A stretch of DNA of 64,000 nucleotides, taken from Paraburkholderia panacisoli. GTDB lineage: Bacteria > Pseudomonadota > Gammaproteobacteria > Burkholderiales > Burkholderiaceae. Positions 35,804-43,811 of this stretch are shown one piece after another. The notes under the pieces are model-generated. The model saw only the letters and a program-made list of their open reading frames with translations. It searched no databases and was not told the DNA's origin. A program made the position numbers and the translations under genes. Numbering within the stretch: the stretch's first letter is position 1; the number at the start of each line of letters is the position of its first letter. Location of the stretch: contig NZ_VTUZ01000014.1 of NCBI RefSeq assembly GCF_008369935.1, positions 1 to 64,000 on the forward strand, read 5' to 3'.

Positions 35804-35918
35804 CTGGTTGGGCGTAGCGGGCGACTGGGGTTGTGTGCCGCTTGTTTCGTGCTTGTTTCGTGCTTGCGCCGCGATCGATCAGCGACGCCGCGCGAGCACG
35901 GCGCAAAGGCTGAAACGA

Positions 35919-37310
35919 TCACACCCATCTAGCCTCGTGCGCGCCCACCCGAACCGGTGGCAACGCATAAAAAGCAGGCGTCTGCGCCAGCTCTTCAGCC
36001 GGCTGCACCGCCAGTACGCGGCCGAACTCCGACTGCACGCTCGCCATGCAATCGCGCACGTCGTCGAGCGCGACATCGGCGGTGCGCCAGCCATCGGCAA
36101 GCATGCCGAAAGACTGCAACCACCGTCCGGTTTGCGCGAGCGAAACCCGCACGTGCCAGCTTCCGCCTTCGGCGGCCCGCCGCGTCAACGCGGTCATCGC
36201 ACCGAACGCGGCCAGGTAGCCGGTCGCGTGATCCAGCGCCTGACACGGCAGATGCCTTGGCTGCGCGTCGCCTGCCGCCTGCCGCTCGGTAAAGGCAATC
36301 CCGCTCGCCGACTGCACCAGGCTATCGAACCCGCGCCGCCGCGCCCACGGCCCATCGTGTCCATACGCGGACACCGACACATACACGATCCCCGCCCGCA
36401 CCCGCGCCAATTCCTCGGGGCCGAAGCCGCGCGCGGCCAGCGCGCCCGGACGATACGCCTGAAGGAACACATCGGCATCGTCTGCCAGGCCGTGCAGGGT
36501 TTCGCAGCCGGCGGCGGCGCGCAGATCGAGCACCGCCGAGCGCTTGCCGCGCCCGTTGTCGATCACCAGCGGCGCAATGTTCGGCAGATGCGGACCGTTG
36601 ATCAGCAACACGTCCGCGCCATGGTGCGCGAGCGCCCGCCCGGCCACCGGCCCGGCGATGATGCGCGACAGGTCGAGCACTCGCACGCCCGCCAGCGGAC
36701 GGTCCGCGCCGCCGTGGCAGAGCGGCTCGGCGGGCGCATCGCCGATACGCTCGATCTCGAACAGCGGCAGCCGCGCAATCGCTTTCGCCTGGTCGAGCGC
36801 GGCCCATTCGTCGGGCGTACGAATCAACGCGGCACACAGGCCTGCGTCGGCGAGGGTCTGGTCGAGCGCCGCACCGTCCCAGCCGCGAATCGCGGCGGCC
36901 ACCGCAGCGCGCTCGTTGTCGCAGCCGAGCACGTTCAGCACGCCGCGCAGGTGGTGCGCAAAATTCGTATGCAGTTGAATCCAGCGGCCGTCGCGCGTCT
37001 CGTAGAAACCGGTGACCGGGTCGCGCAACGCAGGCGGCGGCCCGTCGTCAATGCGCAAATAGCGTTCGCTGCGAAACGCCGCCAGCGCGCGCCGCATCTC
37101 CACCGCTACCGATTGCCTGCGCCCCGTGCGCAAGCGCTGACATTCGGCCGCCGCAAGGCCGGTCGCGGCGATAGTCGCCGAGGCCAGGCTGCCGACGCGG
37201 TAGACCGACGGCAAGCCGGGGTCCGCGCCGGTCAGCGACACGGATCGCAGCGCGGCCGGGTCGCATCCCGCGACGGTCCAGATATGTTTGAGAGCGAGTT
37301 CGGGCGTCAT
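35919..37310 (-). CDS. CaiB/BaiF-type CoA transferase, permuted-looking domain order
   Basis: A 463-residue protein. From about residue 225 it has the class III CoA-transferase N-terminal pattern: GVRVLDLSRIIAGPVAGRAL, GADVLLI and the GFDSLVQSASG block with the likely catalytic Asp. The first about 200 residues instead look like the C-terminal half of such enzymes (TGFYETRDGRWIQLHTNF...). Order therefore appears swapped relative to canonical CaiB. Moves CoA between carboxylic acids in the family; the substrate here is unknown. It is divergent from the HTH-citrate synthase gene, with shared palindromes between them. A stand-alone metabolic role with that enzyme is an inference. Confidence 0.85.
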   Translation of the reverse strand: MTPELALKHIWTVAGCDPAALRSVSLTGADPGLPSVYRVGSLASATIAATGLAAAECQRLRTGRRQSVAVEMRRALAAFRSERYLRIDDGPPPALRDPVTGFYETRDGRWIQLHTNFAHHLRGVLNVLGCDNERAAVAAAIRGWDGAALDQTLADAGLCAALIRTPDEWAALDQAKAIARLPLFEIERIGDAPAEPLCHGGADRPLAGVRVLDLSRIIAGPVAGRALAHHGADVLLINGPHLPNIAPLVIDNGRGKRSAVLDLRAAAGCETLHGLADDADVFLQAYRPGALAARGFGPEELARVRAGIVYVSVSAYGHDGPWARRRGFDSLVQSASGIAFTERQAAGDAQPRHLPCQALDHATGYLAAFGAMTALTRRAAEGGSWHVRVSLAQTGRWLQSFGMLADGWRTADVALDDVRDCMASVQSEFGRVLAVQPAEELAQTPAFYALPPVRVGAHEARWV

Positions 37311-37378
37311 GGCGTTCGGCTCGGAGCAGGTGGAAAGTGAATTGCGAAGTGAACCGAGTCTAGATTTCCGACCCATCG

Positions 37379-37416
37379 TAATCAACCTTGATTATGATAA
37401 TCAACATATATTGATT
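37379..37416. promoter_or_regulatory. Operator array TAATCAA/TTGATTA in the divergent promoter region
   Basis: A perfect 16-base palindrome TAATCAA-CC-TTGATTA (37379-37394) is followed by a second pair, TAATCAA-N6-TTGATT (37398-37416). The inner half-sites also form TTGATTA-TGA-TAATCAA. This AT-rich block lies between the divergent CoA-transferase and HTH-citrate synthase genes. On the minus strand, TTGATT followed after 18 bases by TACGAT could be a promoter overlapping the sites. Confidence 0.7.
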
Positions 37417-37438
37417 TCTTCGGTTTCTCCACGTTTCC

Positions 37439-38680
37439 ATGCCAAGCCCGACTTTTCTGAGCGCCACCGAAGCCGCCACCGCCCTCGGCATCAGCTTGCC
37501 CACCCTGTATGCGTACGTGAGCCGGGGGATGCTGAGTTCGTCGCCGGATGCGCAAGGCAAGCACCACCTGTACGACGCCGCCGAGGTGCGCCGCCTCGCG
37601 CGTCGCAAGGCGGACGGCAAGCGCGCCGGCAAGGTCGCGCAGAAGGTGCTGGACTGGGGCGTGCCGGTGCTCGAATCGTCGATCACGCTGGTCGCGGACG
37701 GCCGCCTGCTGTATCGCGGACACGACGCGACGGAACTGGCGCGCACCGCGTCGCTCGAGGACATCGCCGCGTTGTTGTGGAAGTGCAGCGCGCGGCGCAT
37801 TGCCGACGCGCCGGCCGTGCCGCTCGCCGCGGCTCAGTGGTCCGCGTGGCTCAAGCTGTGGAGCGACAGCACGCCGCTCGATCGCGCACTCGTGCTGCTG
37901 GCCGCCGCCGCGGCGCAAATGCCGCGCGTGTGGGCGCTCGGCCGCGACGCGCAACTCGACACCGCGTGCGCGGTCATGCGGCTCCTGGCCGCCGCGATGA
38001 TCTCGGCGGCGCCGTCGAACGAACCGCTGCATCGGCAACTGGCTTCTGCCTGGCATGTGCGCAACCGGCAGCAAGCCGGGCTGCTGCGCGCGGCGCTGGT
38101 GGCCTGCGCGGATCACGAGTTGAACGCATCGACGTTCACGGTCCGCTGCATCACGTCGACGGGGACGCACCTGTTCGGCGCGGTGGCTGGCGGACTTGCC
38201 GCCTTGGCGGGCCCGCGTCACGGCGGCGAGACGGTGCGCATCGCCGCGCTGCTCGACGAGGCGTCGCGCGCGGCCGATCTCGACCGCTATCTGGCAAACC
38301 GCCTTGTGCGCCACGAACATGGCGCGCAGGGGCCGGTGCTATCGGGCTTCGGTCATCCGCTTTATCCGGACGGCGATCCGCGTGCGCGGCTGTTGCTGGA
38401 GATGCTTGCCGACTGCGCGCCTGTTCGTTCGCCGCTTGGCGAAGTGCTGCGGCTTGCGCGCACGGTGCGCGATACGACCGGCGCAGAACCGACTGTCGAT
38501 TTCGCGCTCGCCGCGATGGAACGGGTGCTCGGGTTGCCGGCTGGCGCTGCGTTCACGCTCTTCGCGGTGGGCCGGGTGGTCGGCTGGATCGCCCATGCGA
38601 TGGAACAGACGAGCGATGGGCGGTTGATTCGACCGCGGGCGCGGTATGTTGGGGAGTATGAGGCGGTGGGGTTGGGGTGA
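37439..38680 (+). CDS. Citrate synthase-family protein with N-terminal MerR-like HTH domain
   Basis: A 413-residue fusion. Residues about 5-60 form a helix-turn-helix of the excisionase/MerR type (LSATEAATALGISLPTLYAYVSRGML, then a YDAAEVRRLARRK recognition-type segment). The rest is a short citrate-synthase fold with the three catalytic residues: H226 in ADHELNAS, H261 in GPRHGG and D354 in PTVDFAL, plus GFGHPLYPDGDPR. It may condense an acyl-CoA with an oxoacid, and it may also bind DNA. The palindromes just upstream are natural candidates for its own sites. Paired divergently with a CoA transferase. Enzyme, sensor or both is unresolved. Confidence 0.88.
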   Translation: MPSPTFLSATEAATALGISLPTLYAYVSRGMLSSSPDAQGKHHLYDAAEVRRLARRKADGKRAGKVAQKVLDWGVPVLESSITLVADGRLLYRGHDATELARTASLEDIAALLWKCSARRIADAPAVPLAAAQWSAWLKLWSDSTPLDRALVLLAAAAAQMPRVWALGRDAQLDTACAVMRLLAAAMISAAPSNEPLHRQLASAWHVRNRQQAGLLRAALVACADHELNASTFTVRCITSTGTHLFGAVAGGLAALAGPRHGGETVRIAALLDEASRAADLDRYLANRLVRHEHGAQGPVLSGFGHPLYPDGDPRARLLLEMLADCAPVRSPLGEVLRLARTVRDTTGAEPTVDFALAAMERVLGLPAGAAFTLFAVGRVVGWIAHAMEQTSDGRLIRPRARYVGEYEAVGLG

Positions 38681-38856
38681 GTTGCTGGGCGGGGATCGTG
38701 GGGCGGCGGTTGAACGCCCGTTGAACGCGCGTCGGACGGCGGTTCAAAGCGGCGAGAGCGTCGGCCGCTGCCCTTTTTGGCGCTCGTCTGCCGCTTATCC
38801 GCCGCCTACCCACCCGCCGCTGATCGCTCAGTTGCGGGCCGCGGATCGAAACTTCG

Positions 38857-39162
38857 TCAGGCCACACCCAACCAGCGCGGTAGGCGGCTCAATACCGGCA
38901 ACCCAGACACCGGCTTCGGCGCCACGCGCTCAGACCCGCTCGCCAGTGCAAAGCGTGCCCCCGCCTGGCCCGCACTGATCCACGCCACCGCGCGACGCGG
39001 CAACTCGACCGACTCGCCGGTGGCGAGCCAATGATCTTCGCTGTGGCCTTCGATCGTCAGCCAGATCTCGCCCGAAATCACCTTGAAGGTGGACGGACGC
39101 GCGACACGCCAGGCCGCGACAGGCTCGCCATGTTCCAATTCGAAAATCCGGACTTCACGCAT
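38857..39162 (-). CDS. DUF2917 family protein
   Basis: A 101-residue small protein with the DUF2917 pattern: FKVISGEIWLTIEGHSEDHWLATGES and a C-terminal ALASG segment. Fold and role are unknown, although the first part looks cupin-like. GGAGAG precedes the ATG. It is divergent from the MocR gene with a shared inverted repeat between them, so MocR may regulate it. The 176 bases between it and the citrate-synthase-like gene show no gene. Confidence 0.85.
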   Translation of the reverse strand: MREVRIFELEHGEPVAAWRVARPSTFKVISGEIWLTIEGHSEDHWLATGESVELPRRAVAWISAGQAGARFALASGSERVAPKPVSGLPVLSRLPRWLGVA

Positions 39163-39230
39163 TGCCGCTCTCCTTCAAAAGGCTTCTCTGATGTACGGAT
39201 TATTGACGTGCGATGATCGAAGTCCCATGC

Positions 39231-39259
39231 ACAGTTCCGAACACTTTTATCGGAACTGT
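39231..39259. promoter_or_regulatory. Perfect inverted repeat between DUF2917 and mocR-like genes
   Basis: ACAGTTCCGA, 9 bases, TCGGAACTGT: a perfect 10-bp inverted repeat. TTGACG, a fair -35 element, lies at 39203 just upstream. A further ACAGTT occurs near 39290. This is the expected position for a binding site of the MocR-type regulator encoded next to it. Confidence 0.65.
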
Positions 39260-39341
39260 TCAGTCGAAAAGCCGGACAGTTGGCGTAGTTGTGGGGTTGA
39301 CCAGGCTCGGCCGCATGTCATCAGGCAAAGGAAGCAAGCGC

Positions 39342-40760
39342 ATGAAACTCGAAATCCAGCTCGATCGCGACAACGGCGTGCCGCTCACCGACCAGATCGT
39401 CACGGGCGTCACCGCGTGGATCCGCTCGCGCGCCGCGCATCCCGGCTCGAAGCTGCCGTCGATCCGCCAGTTCGCCGCCGACTTCGGCGTGAGCCGCTTT
39501 CCCGTAATCGAGGCCTACGACAGGCTGGTGTCGCTCGGCTATGTCGATTCGCGCCACGGCTCGGGCTTTTACATCTCCGATCGTCAGCCGGCGGGCACGC
39601 ATTGCCAGGGCACGTCGGACCCGCGCCGCGCCGAGGACGAATCGGGGCATCTGCTCCAGCAATTCAACCACCCCGGCGAAACGCTCAAGCTCGGCAGCGG
39701 CTTCATTCCGGAAAGCTGGCGCGACATGGACAGCATCGCGCAAGCGATCCGCCACGTGTCGCGCACCGACCCGGCGAGCATGGTCGAGTACGCGACGCCC
39801 CTGGGCAATCCGACCTTGCGCGAGCATCTGCAAAGCCGGATCGCGCAGTTGGGGATTCAGGCGGACCCGTCGCAGATCCTGATCACCAACGGCGCGAGCC
39901 AGGCGTTGGATCTGCTGATGCGCTACATGCTCAAGGCCGGCGACACAATCTTTGTCGAGGACCCCGGCTACTACAACCTGTACGGCCTGTTGAAGTTGCA
40001 CGGCGTGCGGTTAATCGGCATTCCGCGCACCCGCAACGGCCCCGACCTCGACGTGGTGCAGGCGCAGCTCAAGTTGCACCGGCCCAAGCTGCTGTTCATC
40101 AACACGGTGTTCCACAATCCGACCGGCACCACGGTCGCGCCGCAAGTGGCCTTCCGACTGCTGCAACTGGCGCGCGAGCACGGCTTCTCGATCATCGAAG
40201 ACGACATCTACGCTGACTTCCAGACCGATCTCACCGACCGCCTCGCCACCCTCGACCAACTCGAACACGTGATCTACGTGGGCGGTCTGTCGAAGACGCT
40301 GTCGTCGTCGCTGCGGATCGGCTGCGTGGTGGCGAGCCACGCGATCATCAAGGACCTGGTGGACATCAAGATGCTGACGAGCATCGGTGGCTCGCGCTTC
40401 GCCGAAGCGGTCGCGGTGTCGCTGCTGGAGCGCGGCGCGTATCGCAAATATCTGGAGCGCCTGCGCCGCCGGATGCGCGACGCGCTCGGCTCGACGATTC
40501 AGACGCTCGAAGATGCCGGCTGGGAGATTTTCGAAAAGCCCGTTGGCGGCAAGTTCGTGTGGGCGCGAGTGCCGCATGTTGCCGACGCCGAACGGCTGGT
40601 GGCGTGCGGCGCGCCGCTGGGCGTGACGGTGGTGCCCGGCAACTACTTCCGGCCGAACATGGAAGCGACCCCGTGGATCAGGATTCACGTGGCCTTCGGC
40701 AACGAGCCGCGAGCGCAGGCATTTTTTCATGCGGCGGCGGCACTGCCGGCCGATGCCTGA
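39342..40760 (+). CDS. MocR-type regulator (GntR winged helix fused to aminotransferase fold)
   Basis: A 472-residue PLP-dependent transcription factor. The GntR winged helix spans about residues 12-80 (KLPSIRQFAADFGVSRFPVIEAY, RHGSGFYI); an aminotransferase class I/II fold follows, with the PLP lysine at K318 in GGLSKTLSSS and FHNPTGTT. I chose the ATG giving MKLEIQLDRD, with AAAGGAA upstream; nine extra codons are possible from an earlier ATG. Family members often control adjacent vitamin B6, GABA or transport genes; here the neighbours are DUF2917 and an MFS pump. Confidence 0.92.
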   Translation: MKLEIQLDRDNGVPLTDQIVTGVTAWIRSRAAHPGSKLPSIRQFAADFGVSRFPVIEAYDRLVSLGYVDSRHGSGFYISDRQPAGTHCQGTSDPRRAEDESGHLLQQFNHPGETLKLGSGFIPESWRDMDSIAQAIRHVSRTDPASMVEYATPLGNPTLREHLQSRIAQLGIQADPSQILITNGASQALDLLMRYMLKAGDTIFVEDPGYYNLYGLLKLHGVRLIGIPRTRNGPDLDVVQAQLKLHRPKLLFINTVFHNPTGTTVAPQVAFRLLQLAREHGFSIIEDDIYADFQTDLTDRLATLDQLEHVIYVGGLSKTLSSSLRIGCVVASHAIIKDLVDIKMLTSIGGSRFAEAVAVSLLERGAYRKYLERLRRRMRDALGSTIQTLEDAGWEIFEKPVGGKFVWARVPHVADAERLVACGAPLGVTVVPGNYFRPNMEATPWIRIHVAFGNEPRAQAFFHAAAALPADA

Positions 40761-40838
40761 GCGAGGCGGCTGCGTGCCGACGCGCTTTTCCCTAGAATAG
40801 CGAGTCCCAGCCCGCCCCTGCGCGCCCAGCCGCCCTTC

Positions 40839-42296
40839 ATGTCCACGCCGACTCCGCCCGCCTCCGCTGTCAACGCCCCCTCTGCCCCTTCGGCCCGCTC
40901 GCTTACCGTGATGCTGTGGCTCGTCGCCACCGGCTTCTTCATGCAGACGCTCGACTCGACGATCGTCAACACCGCGCTCCCCTCGATGGCGACGAGCCTT
41001 GGCGAATTACCGCTGCGCATGCAATCGGTGGTGATCGCCTATTCGCTGACGATGGCGGTGATGATCCCCGTGTCCGGCTGGCTGGCCGACAAGCTCGGCA
41101 CGCGGCGCGTGTTCTTCAGCGCAATCCTCGTATTCGCGGTCGGTTCGTTGCTGTGCGCGAACTCGCATACGCTGAACCAGCTGGTGACCTTCCGCATCGT
41201 GCAGGGCGTGGGCGGCGCGATGCTGCTGCCGGTGGGGCGGCTCGCGGTGCTGCGCACCTTTCCGGCGGAGCGCTACTTGCCGGCACTGTCGTTCGTGGCG
41301 ATTCCGGGGCTGATCGGCCCGCTGATCGGCCCGACGCTCGGCGGCTGGCTGGTGAAGATCGCGTCGTGGCACTGGATCTTTCTGATCAACGTGCCGGTGG
41401 GTATCGTGGGCTGCATCGCGACGTTCATCTTCATGCCGGACAGCCGCAACGAACACACCGGCAAGTTCGATTTGAAAGGCTACCTGCTGCTGGTCGTCGG
41501 CATGGTGGCGATTTCGTTCGCGCTGGACGGCCGCACCGAGTTCGGGATTCAACACGCCACCGTACTGGTGCTGCTGATTCTGAGTCTTGCCTGCTTCGTC
41601 GCCTACGCGTTGCATGCGGTGCGCGAACCCGTACCGATCTTCCCGCTCGATCTCTTCAAGATTCACACCTTCAGCGTCGGTCTGCTCGGCAATCTGTTCG
41701 CGCGGATTGGCAGCGGTGCGATGCCGTATCTGATCCCTCTGCTGTTGCAGGTGAGTCTCGGCTATAGCGCCTTCGAAGCCGGCCTGATGATGCTGCCGGT
41801 GGCCGCCGCGGGCATGGCGTCCAAACGTCTGGTAACGAAGCTGATCATGAAGTACAGCTACCGAAGCGTATTGATCTTCAATACGGTAATGGTCGGGCTG
41901 ACCATGGCGAGCTTCGCGCTGACCAGCGTGAATCAGCCGCTGTGGCTGCGGCTTGTGCAACTGGCGTTCTTCGGCAGCGTCAATTCGATGCAGTTCACCG
42001 CAATGAACACGCTGACGCTCAAGGACTTGGGCACCGGTGGCGCAAGCAGCGGCAACAGTCTGTTTTCGCTGGTCCAGATGCTCTCGATGAGTCTCGGCGT
42101 GACCGTGGCGGGCGCATTGCTTGCGACCTTCACCGGCCTGCTGCAACGCGTGACCGCCATCAACTCGCTGCCGGCGTTTCACGCGACGTTCCTGTGTGTC
42201 GGCATCATCACCGCATGCTCGTCGTGGATCTTCGCGCAACTCTCGCCGGACATCCGCACGCCGGCAAAAAAGACGGATCCGTCGGAGCGAACCTGA
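40839..42296 (+). CDS. MFS transporter, DHA2 (EmrB/QacA-like) drug:H+ antiporter
   Basis: A 485-residue inner-membrane exporter with 12-14 hydrophobic helices. Motif A (SGWLADKLGTRRVFF), the DHA2 motif near the first helix (LDSTIVNTALPSM) and motif C-like PGLIGPLIGPTLGG are visible. It follows the MocR gene by 78 bases in the same direction, so the regulator may control it. Substrate unknown. Confidence 0.92.
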   Translation: MSTPTPPASAVNAPSAPSARSLTVMLWLVATGFFMQTLDSTIVNTALPSMATSLGELPLRMQSVVIAYSLTMAVMIPVSGWLADKLGTRRVFFSAILVFAVGSLLCANSHTLNQLVTFRIVQGVGGAMLLPVGRLAVLRTFPAERYLPALSFVAIPGLIGPLIGPTLGGWLVKIASWHWIFLINVPVGIVGCIATFIFMPDSRNEHTGKFDLKGYLLLVVGMVAISFALDGRTEFGIQHATVLVLLILSLACFVAYALHAVREPVPIFPLDLFKIHTFSVGLLGNLFARIGSGAMPYLIPLLLQVSLGYSAFEAGLMMLPVAAAGMASKRLVTKLIMKYSYRSVLIFNTVMVGLTMASFALTSVNQPLWLRLVQLAFFGSVNSMQFTAMNTLTLKDLGTGGASSGNSLFSLVQMLSMSLGVTVAGALLATFTGLLQRVTAINSLPAFHATFLCVGIITACSSWIFAQLSPDIRTPAKKTDPSERT

Positions 42297-42524
42297 CGCG
42301 GGCCGTGCCTGCCCGCGGTACCGGAACGGGGCGCGGACCGCACCAGCAAAGTGCGAATCATCTGGTTCGCACCCGAGCTGGCGCACAATCGTCGTATCAG
42401 AGCGTGGCTGCTGCCCGCCCTGCTGTGTTTCCGCACGCGCATGGTTCTTGCTCGCCTATCCTATAAACTCTCGTTTTGCGCGTGTGCATTCGCACCGAGC
42501 ATGCAGGCGCGATGACACTTCCAC

Positions 42525-43811
42525 ATGACCGACATGATGAGCATGATCGAACTCGATCCTCCCGGCTTTCAGCCGCCGCGCCCGATGGCCGGCGACGAAG
42601 GCTCCAGGCGCACCGTTCTGTACGGCAGCTACACCGTTTTCAGCGTGTTTCAACCGGTTTTCTCGGTGTCGCACCGGCGCGCGATCGGTTACCACGCGTC
42701 GCTGCGCGCTCACGACGAACATGCGCAGCAAGTGCCGTCGCACGAGGTTTTCACGCAGGCGGCACGGCGCGGCGATCTGCTGGAACTCGGCCGATTGGCC
42801 GAATCGCTGCATCTCGGCAATTTCAACGCGTTCGACAGCCACGACGAATGGCTCTTCCTGAGCCTGCACCCAGCCGCGCTGATGGACACCAGCTATGGCG
42901 ATGCGCTGCTTGCCGGCCTCAAGGCGCTCGGCCTGCCGCCTCAACGCGTGGTGCTCGAAGTGTCCGAGCAGGCTGGCGGAGAAACCACGCGCTTTGCCGA
43001 GATCATCGACGCGCTGCGCAAATCCGGCTTCCTGATCGCGCTCGACGGCTTCGGCGCGAAGCATTCGAACATTGACCGCGTGTGGAATCTGCGTCCGGAT
43101 ATCGTCACGCTCGACCGCTGCATTCTGGCTCAGGCCAGCGAACACTCGCACATTGAACGCGTGCTGCCGGGAATCGTATCTTTGCTGCACGAATCCGGAC
43201 AACTGGTGCTGATGGGCGGCCTGAGCACCGAGCGGGAGGCGCTGATCGCGCTCGAATGCAACGTGGACTTCGTGCAGGGCGCGGTCTTCGCGGGCCCGAA
43301 CGTCGAGCCGGTCAAACCGAAAGCTGCTGCCGGCCTGATGGACTCGCTCTCCGCCGCGCTGCGCGAGCGGGTCACCGCACGTGAACGCGCACAATCCGCA
43401 CGGCTCGCACCCTACGTCCGGGCGCTGGAGACGGCCGCCGCGCAACTGATTGCCGGCGAGTCCATCGCCCAAGCCACCGCGCCGCTGCTCACGCTCGGCG
43501 AAACCGCGCGCAGCTTCGTGCTCGACGGTTCGGGCCGACAGATCGGTGACAACGTGCTGCCGCCGGGACGCACGTCGCAACGCGCGAAACGCTTCCGGCC
43601 GCTGCTGCATTCGGAAGGCGCGAGCTGGGAACGCCGGCCGTACTTTATTCAGGCGATGCGTGCACCCGGTCAGGTGCATCTCACGCCGCCTTATCTGTCG
43701 ATCAACGAAGCTCACCTGTGTGTGACCGCCTCGATCGCCGCACATACGCCGCACGGTACGCAGGTGCTATGCGTAGACATCAACTGGGAAGTCGCGGCTC
43801 ATCGCAATTGA
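42525..43811 (+). CDS. Degenerate EAL-domain protein with C-terminal sensor-like domain
   Basis: A 428-residue cytoplasmic protein with an EAL fold (about residues 35-270) that lacks most catalytic residues. The EALxR signature reads HASLR, the metal-binding Asn motif reads SLHP, the DD pair in DDFG is DG, and the catalytic Lys in the DxxKID-type motif is Thr. LEVSEQ and FVQG remain. The last about 150 residues resemble the PDC-type domain found behind EAL in YkuI-like proteins. It probably binds c-di-GMP or a partner protein rather than degrading c-di-GMP. Its last 45 bases overlap the convergent sigma-factor gene. Confidence 0.85.
   Translation: MTDMMSMIELDPPGFQPPRPMAGDEGSRRTVLYGSYTVFSVFQPVFSVSHRRAIGYHASLRAHDEHAQQVPSHEVFTQAARRGDLLELGRLAESLHLGNFNAFDSHDEWLFLSLHPAALMDTSYGDALLAGLKALGLPPQRVVLEVSEQAGGETTRFAEIIDALRKSGFLIALDGFGAKHSNIDRVWNLRPDIVTLDRCILAQASEHSHIERVLPGIVSLLHESGQLVLMGGLSTEREALIALECNVDFVQGAVFAGPNVEPVKPKAAAGLMDSLSAALRERVTARERAQSARLAPYVRALETAAAQLIAGESIAQATAPLLTLGETARSFVLDGSGRQIGDNVLPPGRTSQRAKRFRPLLHSEGASWERRPYFIQAMRAPGQVHLTPPYLSINEAHLCVTASIAAHTPHGTQVLCVDINWEVAAHRN

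Noticed and set aside
35808..37340. 510-codon plus-strand frame opposite the CoA transferase gene
   Set aside because: Shadow reading; the minus strand carries the recognisable family motifs.
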